DNA of 7,606 nt from Caldilineaceae bacterium. GTDB lineage: Bacteria > Chloroflexota > Anaerolineae > Caldilineales > Caldilineaceae. The stretch spans positions 1 through 7,606 of the forward strand of contig WGCB01000093.1 of NCBI GenBank assembly GCA_015494005.1. Reading direction: 5' to 3'. A model generated the notes under the pieces. The model was given only the letters and a program-made list of their open reading frames with translations, was not told the origin of the DNA and did not search any database. Within the stretch, counting starts at the first letter, position 1, and each line of letters begins with the position of its first letter. This document shows, piece by piece, positions 1-5,471 of this stretch. The position numbers were made by a program, and so were the translations under genes.

Positions 1-59
1 AGGGCGTTGAAGATGGTGGTCTTGCCGCTGTTGGGCAGACCGATGATGCCGATTTGCAT
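1..59 (-). CDS. ychF: YchF/OBG-family GTPase, N-terminal fragment
   Basis: Only the first 19 codons plus two bases are present; the gene continues beyond position 1. The visible peptide begins MQIGIIGLPNSGKTTIFNA, which is the first beta strand and P-loop (Walker A, residues 7-15) of a translation-factor-related GTPase. The order 'G-I-I/V-G-L-P-N-x-G-K-[ST]-T-[IL]-F-N-A-L' at the extreme N-terminus is typical of YchF/OBG proteins, which bind ATP or GTP and associate with ribosomes. The usual form is NVGKS; here it is NSGKT, a variant that still keeps the catalytic Lys and a Thr for Mg2+. The start is the ATG at 59-57, with only a weak GGAAA element upstream. The 181-nt gap to the upstream oxidoreductase contains its own promoter, so it is probably transcribed separately. 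Other small GTPases cannot be excluded from so short a fragment. Confidence 0.75.
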   Translation of the reverse strand, partial: MQIGIIGLPNSGKTTIFNA

Positions 60-86
60 GGTGGTTTCCAAATCTCGTTTCGTGAT

Positions 87-102
87 GGGCCGCGAACGGC
101 CC
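87..102 (-). other. Leader hairpin of the ychF-like gene, UUCG loop
   Basis: A perfect 6-bp inverted repeat (GGGCCG/CGGCCC) encloses four bases, which read UUCG in the minus-strand transcript. It begins 28 nt before the ATG. No T-run follows, so it does not look like an intrinsic terminator. It is seen directly in the sequence; any regulatory role is inference. Confidence 0.35.
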
Positions 103-140
103 GGTTCCAGTGTTCGAGGAACGGACAGGAGCCGTCCCCG

Positions 141-160
141 GCAGGGCGACGCTGCCCTGC
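141..160 (-). other. Hairpin at the predicted 5' end of the ychF transcript
   Basis: A 7-bp perfect inverted repeat (GCAGGGC/GCCCTGC, arms 141-147 and 154-160) has a 6-nt loop. It lies immediately downstream of the predicted extended -10 element, so it would form the first 20 or so nucleotides of the transcript. A 5'-terminal stem of this kind can protect mRNA from decay. No U-tract follows, which argues against termination. Confidence 0.35.
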
Positions 161-166
161 ACCCCT

Positions 167-175
167 ATTTTACCA
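167..175 (-). promoter_or_regulatory. Extended -10 promoter for the ychF-like gene
   Basis: On the minus strand the sequence reads TGGTAAAAT, matching the extended -10 pattern TGnTATAAT with one mismatch in the hexamer. No convincing -35 hexamer is found 16-18 nt upstream, where the sequence is pyrimidine-rich. This is the usual situation for extended -10 promoters. It predicts transcription starting near position 160, about 100 nt before the ychF ATG. It is also the only AT-rich spot in this otherwise GC-rich gap. Confidence 0.5.
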
Positions 176-240
176 CGCCCTGGGAGAGAAGAAGGAAGTG
201 CCGGACCCTCGAGGGGAGCCGCCCCCAGGCCGGGACCGGT

Positions 241-1155
241 TCACCCGGGCAGCACGGCTTCGGCCAGGGCCGCCAACCCGTCCAGGTCGTCCAGATCCAG
301 CCACTGGAGCATGACCCTCTGCACCCCCACCTCGCCCAGGCGTCGGATGGCCGCAGCCACCTCTGGCCCGGTGCCGATGATCACGCCCCGCTCCCGCAGC
401 TGCTGGGGATCCCGTCCCCGGAGCTTGGCCTGGACGGCCGCCTGGTCCGGGCCGAAGACCAGCCCGGTCATGAGGGAGCGACGCACCTCCTCGGGCCGGC
501 GTCCCACCTCCACCAGCAGCCGATCCAGGAGGGCGCTGCGCTCCGCGAACTGCTCGGGCGTCAGGTAGACCCCGTTCCATTCCGCTGCGTAGCGGGCGGC
601 CAGGGGCAGGGTGCGCTTGACGCCGTTGCCGCCGATGAGGATGGGCGGTCCCCCGGGCCGGGCCGGCCGGGGCAGGAGGATGGCGTCGTGGAGCCGGTAG
701 TAGGCGCCCTGGAACTCCACCGGCTCGTCGCTGCGCAGGAGCCGGGTGACCACCTCCAGCCCCTCCTGGAATCGCTGGAAACGCTGGGGCACGGGCAGGA
801 GGTCCCAGCCGTAGTTGTGGTGCTCTCGCTCCTGCCAGCCGGCGCCCATGCCCAGGGTCAGCCGCCCGCCGGAGAGGTCGTCCACTGCGCTGGCCATGCG
901 GGCGGTCATGGTGGGGTGGCGGAAGGAGACGGGCGTCACCAGGGGGCCGAACTCGATGCGGTCGGTGTTGTCCGCCAGCCAGGTCAGGGAGACCCAGAGC
1001 TCCAGCGAGTCCTGGTCCGGCGGGTTGGGGTTGGTGTAGTGGTCCGAGCGGTAGAGGCCCACGAAGCCCAGCTCCTCCACAGCCCGGACGATCCGCTTCC
1101 AGCGGGGCCAGTTGAGGCCCATCTGCCCTTCGATCATGATGGCGATCTCCACCAT
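241..1155 (-). CDS. LLM-class flavin/F420-dependent oxidoreductase
   Basis: The 304-aa protein has the luciferase-like monooxygenase (TIM-barrel) layout. Visible features are the N-terminal strand VEIAIMIEGQ, a G-[LY]-Y-x-S-D-H-Y motif (residues 33-40), VTPVSFRHP (73-81), DDLSGGR (92-98), the cofactor-region motif LGMGAGW (101-107) followed by E109 and E111, GGNG (175-178), and RYAAEWNG (188-195). The length is normal for the family. Members transfer hydride between F420H2 or FMNH2 and small organic substrates in the cytoplasm; the substrate cannot be read from the sequence. The frame is open upstream to 1284, but the ATG at 1155 is preferred because a strong Shine-Dalgarno (AAGGAGGG, 1162-1169) lies 6 nt before it and the family N-terminus starts here. 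The upstream extension also crosses the predicted promoter. It is divergent from rplI, and no clear terminator was found after the stop. The F420 versus FMN choice is unresolved. Confidence 0.9.
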   Translation of the reverse strand: MVEIAIMIEGQMGLNWPRWKRIVRAVEELGFVGLYRSDHYTNPNPPDQDSLELWVSLTWLADNTDRIEFGPLVTPVSFRHPTMTARMASAVDDLSGGRLTLGMGAGWQEREHHNYGWDLLPVPQRFQRFQEGLEVVTRLLRSDEPVEFQGAYYRLHDAILLPRPARPGGPPILIGGNGVKRTLPLAARYAAEWNGVYLTPEQFAERSALLDRLLVEVGRRPEEVRRSLMTGLVFGPDQAAVQAKLRGRDPQQLRERGVIIGTGPEVAAAIRRLGEVGVQRVMLQWLDLDDLDGLAALAEAVLPG

Positions 1156-1234
1156 GGCATGCCCTCCTTTGTGCAAAGTCCCGTCTGTGAGATGCTCCTG
1201 ATTGCCGAAAAACTGCTGGGATTTCCCTGCCGCC

Positions 1235-1262
1235 ATTGTACCCCAGGGGCGAGGCCCATCAA
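1235..1262 (-). promoter_or_regulatory. Sigma70-type promoter of the LLM oxidoreductase gene
   Basis: On the minus strand a TTGATG -35 (1262-1257) and a TACAAT -10 (1240-1235) are separated by 16 nt; shifting the -35 by one base gives TTTGAT with 17 nt. Transcription would start near 1228, giving a leader of about 73 nt before the ATG at 1155. The element lies inside the longest possible upstream reading frame, which supports the shorter gene model. Confidence 0.65.
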
Positions 1263-1290
1263 AGCAGTGGCCGGAGAAGGGCACGGAAAT

Positions 1291-1319
1291 TTGGCAAATG
1301 CAGGGGAAATCGATAGAAT
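1291..1319 (+). promoter_or_regulatory. Sigma70-type promoter of rplI
   Basis: A TTGGCA -35 (1291-1296) and a TAGAAT -10 (1314-1319) are separated by exactly 17 nt, each hexamer with five or four matches to consensus. The start would be near 1326, giving a leader of about 69 nt. It sits back to back with the oxidoreductase promoter, with under 30 nt between the two -35 elements. Confidence 0.7.
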
Positions 1320-1375
1320 AGCAACGTTAGGCACCGAACACCAGGTTTTTTCAGGATAGACGCTAGACACGAACT

Positions 1376-1393
1376 AGGGAAGGACAACGTCCT
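1376..1393 (+). promoter_or_regulatory. rplI ribosome-binding site within a small hairpin
   Basis: The purine run AGGGAAGGA (1376-1384) is the only Shine-Dalgarno candidate for rplI. Its 3' half, AGGAC (1381-1385), is complementary to GTCCT (1389-1393) across a 3-nt loop, so a 5-bp stem ending one base before the ATG could partly mask the site. The spacing from AAGGA to ATG is 10 nt, a little long unless the stem forms and brings them closer. Confidence 0.4.
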
Positions 1394-1394
1394 C

Positions 1395-2030
1395 ATGGCG
1401 CGAGTAAAGATCCTTTTGGTCCAAGATGTGCCCGAGCTGGGCCAGGCCGGTGAAGTCTACACCGTGGCTGGCGGCTACGCCCGCAACTACCTGCTGCCCC
1501 GGGGCATGGCCATCCTGGCCACCAAGGGCGCGCTGAAGCAGGCCGAGCAGATCCGCCAGGCCGCCAACCGCCGCCGGGCCCAGGAGAAGGCCAATGCCGA
1601 GGCCCAGGCCACGCTCATCAACGGCCAGCGGCTCCTCTTCCAGGTGAAGGCCGGGGAGAACGACCGGCTCTACGGCTCCATCACCTCCGGCGACATCGCG
1701 GAGCAGCTGAGCGAGAAGGTGGGCTTCGAGATCGACCGGCGCAAGCTCCAACTGCCCCAGCCCATCCGAGAGCTGGGCATCTTCCCCATCACCATCCGGC
1801 TCATGCCCGACGTGACCGCCACCTTTGACGTGGCCGTGGTCCGGGAAGGCGAGAGCTGGGAGGATGCGGAGAAGCGGCAGGCGGAAGCCGAGGCCAAAGC
1901 CGCGGCAGAGGCGGAAGCGGCCAGGGAAGCCGCAGAGGCCGAGAAGGCAGCAGCTGCCGAGGCCGCAGCCGCGGAAGCAGCGGCCCAGCAAGAGGAAGAG
2001 GCCGGCGAGCCCGAGGCCGCAGAGGCCTAG
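1395..2030 (+). CDS. rplI: 50S ribosomal protein L9 with a long Ala/Glu C-terminal tail
   Basis: The 211-aa product begins [19 protein letters not shown] and carries the L9 signature at residues 16-42 ([22 protein letters not shown]). This is the rRNA-binding N domain; the connecting helix rich in Lys, Arg, Gln and Ala and the C domain (about 75-150, ending near [10 protein letters not shown]) follow. L9 binds 23S rRNA domain V near the L1 stalk and limits frameshifting. Family members are usually about 148-150 aa. This protein has some 60 extra residues (152-211) made almost only of Ala and Glu with a few Lys, Arg and Gln, predicted as an acidic helix or coiled coil. The start is an ATG with AGGGAAGGA upstream. 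The gene has its own promoter and terminator and is not next to rpsF, ssb or rpsR in this window, unlike the frequent bacterial cluster. The identification is firm. Confidence 0.97.
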   Translation: MARVKILLVQDVPELGQAGEVYTVAGGYARNYLLPRGMAILATKGALKQAEQIRQAANRRRAQEKANAEAQATLINGQRLLFQVKAGENDRLYGSITSGDIAEQLSEKVGFEIDRRKLQLPQPIRELGIFPITIRLMPDVTATFDVAVVREGESWEDAEKRQAEAEAKAAAEAEAAREAAEAEKAAAAEAAAAEAAAQQEEEAGEPEAAEA

Positions 2031-2062
2031 GCCGGCGCTCCCAGCCATCCGAGAAAGCAGGC

Positions 2063-2089
2063 AAGAAGCTCCCTCCATGGGGGCTTCTT
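2063..2089. terminator. Hairpin terminator between convergent rplI and membrane-protein genes
   Basis: An 11-bp stem (arms 2063-2073 and 2079-2089, one G-T wobble) encloses a 5-nt loop. The outer stem is AAGAAG/CTTCTT and the inner part is GC-rich, so the A and T tracts lie within the stem, as in bidirectional intrinsic terminators. It begins 33 nt after the rplI stop and lies 20 nt beyond the stop of the convergent gene, so it can serve both. The 3' T-run is short on both strands, so the strength is uncertain. Confidence 0.65.
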
Positions 2090-2108
2090 CGCATTGGGGA
2101 TGGGCTCG

Positions 2109-4106
2109 TTACCAGGAGAGGGGCAGGGTGAGCTCGGTCAAGTTGACGAAGCCCTGGTCCGTGGCCCGGTAGAGGATGATCCGAAGCCCGTCCACCTCCC
2201 CGGGGGAGACGGACAGGCGGTAGGCGTCGGAGACGATGCCCTGGCCGGGCAGGCGGCTGAAGGGTAGCAGCCCGTGGACCGGGCCCGGGCTGTCCTGCTG
2301 GAGGGGGTCGCCGTCCGGGCCGGTGACCGGAGCGCCGCCCTGCAGGGGCCGCACGCTGATGGCCCAATCCTGGGGCGGGGTGTCTGGAGCCACCTGCCAG
2401 TAGAGGAGGATGTCCGTGGCCGGGGGCGGCTCCTGGACCACCGGCTCGCCCCGAGGGCCCGGTCGGGCCGCGTACCCGGCCAGGAGGATGCCGTCCCCCA
2501 CGGCCTGGCCCAGGTAGCGGGCTGGCTCGTGCTCGGGATGGGCCGGCGCGCCCCCTCCCCGATCCGGGAAGAGATGCACCCAGTCCGGCGTCTCGGCCAG
2601 GGGCAGGGTGGCCTCCGGCAGCTCGGCCTGGAGCAGGGGCGTGGCCTGCCAGGTGGCCAGGAGCGGCCGTCCCTGGGCCAGGTAGTCCGCGGCTCCTCGG
2701 CTGCTCACCACCGCCAGGTCCGGGCGGATGCCCCAGATCTGGATCAGGTAGTCCAGCCCTCGGGCATCCTGGGCCTCCGCGAAGAGGCCGGCCCCCAGAG
2801 GCAGGGGCTGGTCCAGGAGCAGGGCCGGGCGAACGAGGGCCGTGTCCTCCGGCCGGTCCCGGCTGTCCGTCCGGGGCCAGGAGGCGTCCCAGCGCCAGGC
2901 CACCGCCAGGAGGAGCAGGGCCAGGGGGATCCAGCCCAGGCCAGGGCGTCCCCGGCGCTTCAGCCAGCCCTGGATCCCCTGGACCAGCGGCGCCACGCCC
3001 AGGAGGACCAGAGGGTAGGCGGGCATGATCACCTGGAACCAGTTGCCGAAGCGATCCACCCAGCAGAACAGGAAGTAGAGGAGCAGGGTGGTGTAGAGGA
3101 GGACGGCCAGCCGCTTCCCCAGGAGGGCGATGCCGATCAGCCCCAGGAGCAGTAGGGGCAGGCTCAGCTCCTGGGCGATGAGGGCCGGGAAGATGTCGGT
3201 GAAGAGGGGACGCCCGGCCTCCAGGCCCCAGCTCAGCTCCTCCTGCCCCTGGCGAGTGAGGAGGAAGCTCCAGAACCACTCCTGGGGCGTGGTCCAGGAC
3301 CCGTTTCCCCACCACTCTGGGTGGCTGGCCCCCCGCAGGTAGACGTAGGCGTAGCTGAGCAGGGGCAGCCCGGCCCAGAGGATGGCCCCCAGCACGGCGC
3401 GAGGACGCCGCAGGAGCTCCGGCCGCTCCCAGAGGATCACCGCCACCAGGGGCGGGACCAGGAGGGCCACGGTCACCATGTGGGCCAGGGAGAGGCCAGC
3501 CAGGAAGGCCAGCAGGAAGAGGAGCCGGGTGGCCCGGCGTGGCTCCTGGGCCGCGACCTCCCGCCAGCCCAGGTAGACGTAGAGGATGGCCAGGGTCTGG
3601 GCCACCGCGCTGCTGTATTGCTCCGTGGTGATGGCGTAGTACCAGAAAAAGTAGGTGAGGCCGTAGAAGGCGGTGAGGAGCCCGGCCAGGGGCCAGTTCC
3701 CGGCCGGCCACTCCTGGGAGCGGGTCAAGCGGCAGAGGAGGCGGTAGAGAAGCCCCAGGGCCAGCAGGGCCCAGAGGGTGCTGTAGCTGCTCAGGATGGG
3801 GATGGGGTTGGGCAGGGGGTCCCCCAGCAGGCCCAGCAGCCCTCGGATGCCGTGGAACCAGAGCCATCCCCCCATGGTGTAGAGAGGATAGCCCGGCGCG
3901 TTGCTGGGCCGGGCCTGGACCTGGGCGTACTGGTGGGTGATGAGGTCGCCCCCCTCCAGCTCGTAGGGCTGGAGCCCGGTGTCCAGGGTGGCCAGGTAGA
4001 GGGCCAGGAACAGAGCCAGGAGCAGGCGTCCGGCCCAGGTGACGACGCGTTCCTGGGCCAGGGACGATTCGGCTGGGCGGGATGAGGGCAGCGGGTGAAC
4101 GGTCAC
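2109..4106 (-). CDS. DUF2723/GT-C-type polytopic membrane protein with extracytoplasmic C-terminal domain
   Basis: The 665-aa protein is an integral membrane protein. A first membrane helix (about 21-41) is followed by a loop with acidic residues E49, E51 and D54 and the segment GGDLITHQY...NAPGYPLYTMGGWLW (52-83). This resembles the DUF2723 pattern 'D-S/G-G-E ... H-P-P-G-Y-P-L-Y'. About ten hydrophobic segments follow, up to about 406. DUF2723 proteins have a GT-C fold and are thought to act as lipid-linked sugar glycosyltransferases; donor and acceptor are unknown here. Residues 410-550 look soluble, and about 560-665 form a beta-rich segment with LLYWQVAP, SDAYRLSVSPGE and LRIILY, like a domain appended to GT39-like proteins of Chloroflexota. 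The start is a GTG with GAGG (4117-4120) 10 nt upstream, and an in-frame TGA further upstream limits any extension. It is convergent with rplI and divergent from the hydrolase gene. Confidence 0.8.
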   Translation of the reverse strand: MTVHPLPSSRPAESSLAQERVVTWAGRLLLALFLALYLATLDTGLQPYELEGGDLITHQYAQVQARPSNAPGYPLYTMGGWLWFHGIRGLLGLLGDPLPNPIPILSSYSTLWALLALGLLYRLLCRLTRSQEWPAGNWPLAGLLTAFYGLTYFFWYYAITTEQYSSAVAQTLAILYVYLGWREVAAQEPRRATRLLFLLAFLAGLSLAHMVTVALLVPPLVAVILWERPELLRRPRAVLGAILWAGLPLLSYAYVYLRGASHPEWWGNGSWTTPQEWFWSFLLTRQGQEELSWGLEAGRPLFTDIFPALIAQELSLPLLLLGLIGIALLGKRLAVLLYTTLLLYFLFCWVDRFGNWFQVIMPAYPLVLLGVAPLVQGIQGWLKRRGRPGLGWIPLALLLLAVAWRWDASWPRTDSRDRPEDTALVRPALLLDQPLPLGAGLFAEAQDARGLDYLIQIWGIRPDLAVVSSRGAADYLAQGRPLLATWQATPLLQAELPEATLPLAETPDWVHLFPDRGGGAPAHPEHEPARYLGQAVGDGILLAGYAARPGPRGEPVVQEPPPATDILLYWQVAPDTPPQDWAISVRPLQGGAPVTGPDGDPLQQDSPGPVHGLLPFSRLPGQGIVSDAYRLSVSPGEVDGLRIILYRATDQGFVNLTELTLPLSW

Positions 4107-4142
4107 AGAGGGCGGACCTCGGCTTTGCTGGCGGTGATGACA

Positions 4143-4187
4143 TCTGAGCCCAACCGGTCTGAGCCCAACAGGTCTGGGCCAGCCAGG
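4143..4187 (-). repeat. Three tandem 15-bp repeats in the leader of the membrane-protein gene
   Basis: Three adjacent 15-bp units start at 4143, 4158 and 4173. On the plus strand the first two read TCTGAGCCCAACCGG and TCTGAGCCCAACAGG (one difference). The third, TCTGGGCCAGCCAGG, matches the second at 11 of 15 positions, and a further degraded piece follows to 4198. They lie between the predicted start of transcription (near 4266) and the GTG at 4106. They are therefore in the untranslated leader rather than in protein. Confidence 0.75.
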
Positions 4188-4198
4188 ATCTGGGCTGG
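4179..4198 (-). other. Leader hairpin next to the tandem repeats
   Basis: A perfect 6-bp inverted repeat (CCAGCC, 4179-4184; GGCTGG, 4193-4198) has an 8-nt loop and overlaps the third repeat. The segment TGGGCT (4191-4196) is also complementary to AGCCCA in repeat one (4147-4152) and in repeat two (4162-4167). Mutually exclusive pairings are therefore possible in the leader RNA. Function is inferred only. Confidence 0.35.
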
Positions 4199-4272
4199 AC
4201 GGGGCCGGATCTTGGCGCCGGATTCAAGCCCTGAGATCCCGTGAGAGACCCCACAGACTTCACCGCTGGGTG

Positions 4273-4301
4273 ATGCTAACATGAGGGCTACGGGCTGTCA
4301 A
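4273..4301 (-). promoter_or_regulatory. Sigma70-type promoter of the membrane-protein gene
   Basis: On the minus strand a perfect TTGACA -35 (4301-4296) and a TAGCAT -10 (4278-4273) are separated by 17 nt. Transcription would begin near 4266, giving a leader of about 160 nt that contains the 15-bp repeats. It is divergent from the promoter at 4338-4366. Confidence 0.65.
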
Positions 4302-4337
4302 AACAGGCCCGGAAACCGCGGAGACCTGCACGCCATC

Positions 4338-4366
4338 TTGCCAGGGCCAGGGCTCCCGGCTATAAT
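4338..4366 (+). promoter_or_regulatory. Sigma70-type promoter of the gamma-glutamyl hydrolase gene
   Basis: TTGCCA (4338-4343) and a perfect TATAAT (4361-4366) are separated by 17 nt, the best promoter in the window. Transcription would start near 4373, so the in-frame ATG at 4281 cannot be used from this transcript, which supports the ATG at 4446. With the opposing promoter, this accounts for the 339-nt region 4107-4445, in which I see no gene. Confidence 0.8.
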
Positions 4367-4445
4367 TTCAACACCCTGTCAGCCCCGTTCCAGGGGCCGG
4401 GACAGGGCCCATCCACCGGCAACCATCCGGGACAAGGACTCCCCC

Positions 4446-5414
4446 ATGGACAGAGATCTTCGCAACCAGCGGCTGTTGGTCCAGAGCGGTGACGGCGCGG
4501 AGCCCCTGGAGCGGCCCCTCATCGGCGTGCCCATGGGCCGGGAACGCTCCCAGCGCTTCTTCGGCCTGCCCATGTACATCATGAACCAGACCTACATTCG
4601 GGAGCTGGAGAAACGGGGCGCGCTGCCGGTGATGATCCCCTTGAACATGAGCGAGCAGACCTTGCGGGGCATCTTCCAGCGGCTGGACGGCCTCTTCCTG
4701 CCCGGGGGCGAGGACATCGACCCGGCCAACTACGGCGAGGAGCGGCATCCTCAGCTGGGGCCTGTGGACAAGGAGCGGGACCGGACCGAGCTGCTCCTCA
4801 CCCGCTGGGCCCTGGAGGCCGGCATGCCCATCCTGGGGGTCTGCCGGGGGGTGCAGATGCTCAACGTGGCCTGCGGGGGCAGCCTCTACCAGGACCTGAT
4901 CAGCCAGCGGCCGGACCTGGAGAAGCACGACTACTATCCGCCCAAGTTCGAGCGCTTCCGCATCAGCCACCCGGTGCGCATCGAGCCGGACAGCAAGCTG
5001 GCCCGGGCTCTGGGCGCGGTCCACGAGATCAACTCCATGCACCACCAGGGGATCAAGCGGCTGGGCCAATGCCTGCGGGTGGTGGCCACTGCACCGGACG
5101 GCCTGCCCGAGGCCGTGGAGATCCCCGCCCTGCCCTTCGTGGTGGGGGTCCAGTGGCACCCGGAGGAGCTGGCCAAGACGGATCAGTACAGCGTGGACCT
5201 CTTCGGCCAGTTTGTGGAGGCGGCAGCCCAGGACTGGCGCTCCCAGGTGCCGCCGGACTGGCCGGAACGCTTCCGCCGGGCCCTGACCCTGGCCCAGGAG
5301 GAGCGCACTGCCCCTGCCCCACCCGAGCCGTCGAACATCTCGCCTCAGGCTCGCCGTCAACCGGCCAGCCCCACCCAATCCAGCAGCGATCCAGAAACCG
5401 TGGCCCAGTTCTGA
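4446..5414 (+). CDS. Gamma-glutamyl-gamma-aminobutyrate hydrolase-like class I amidotransferase (peptidase C26)
   Basis: The 322-aa cytoplasmic protein has the class I glutamine amidotransferase fold. It shows PLIGVPMG (24-31), LFLPGGEDIDPANYGEE (83-99, oxyanion-side loop typical of PuuD-like proteins), the nucleophile elbow GVCRGVQMLN with C133, the segment EINSMHHQGIKRLG (194-207), and VGVQWHPEEL with the catalytic H238 and E240. The triad is complete. Relatives cleave gamma-glutamyl bonds, for example gamma-Glu-GABA in putrescine breakdown; the true substrate is unknown and no puu genes are nearby. Residues from about 285 to the end are a Pro/Ser/Gln/Ala-rich tail beyond the usual fold. 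The ATG at 4446 is chosen because AAGGA (4434-4438) lies 7 nt upstream and the predicted transcript starts near 4373; the frame is open back to 4281 but that part covers the promoter. The M28 gene follows after 57 nt. Confidence 0.9.
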   Translation: MDRDLRNQRLLVQSGDGAEPLERPLIGVPMGRERSQRFFGLPMYIMNQTYIRELEKRGALPVMIPLNMSEQTLRGIFQRLDGLFLPGGEDIDPANYGEERHPQLGPVDKERDRTELLLTRWALEAGMPILGVCRGVQMLNVACGGSLYQDLISQRPDLEKHDYYPPKFERFRISHPVRIEPDSKLARALGAVHEINSMHHQGIKRLGQCLRVVATAPDGLPEAVEIPALPFVVGVQWHPEELAKTDQYSVDLFGQFVEAAAQDWRSQVPPDWPERFRRALTLAQEERTAPAPPEPSNISPQARRQPASPTQSSSDPETVAQF

Positions 5415-5471
5415 ACCGGCGGGATCTCGTCCCCGCCGCGGGAAGCGGCCCCCCCGTGAACGGAGTTCCCC

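Noticed and set aside
1341..1355. T6 tract in the rplI leader as a possible attenuator
   Set aside because: No complementary stem precedes the T-run, so an intrinsic terminator cannot form there.
7..1359. A 450-codon plus-strand open frame opposite the LLM oxidoreductase
   Set aside because: It runs through the ychF start, the oxidoreductase and both promoters, and its translation has no recognisable domain.
4143..4198. Tandem repeats as a possible CRISPR array
   Set aside because: The units are only 15 bp, directly adjacent without spacers, and there is no cas gene.
1801..4263. An 820-codon minus-strand open frame covering part of rplI and the membrane-protein gene
   Set aside because: It is in another frame from the recognisable membrane protein. 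Its translation is almost entirely Pro, Gly, Ala and Arg with no domain, and it runs antisense through rplI. It is a shadow caused by high GC.
4281..4445. N-terminal extension of the C26 hydrolase from the ATG at 4281
   Set aside because: It would span a near-perfect TATAAT promoter. The extra residues resemble no family member, and a better ribosome-binding site precedes the ATG at 4446.
5435..5449. GCCGC/GCGGC hairpin between the C26 and M28 genes as a terminator
   Set aside because: It has only 5 bp and is followed by a C-run rather than T residues, so readthrough is more likely.
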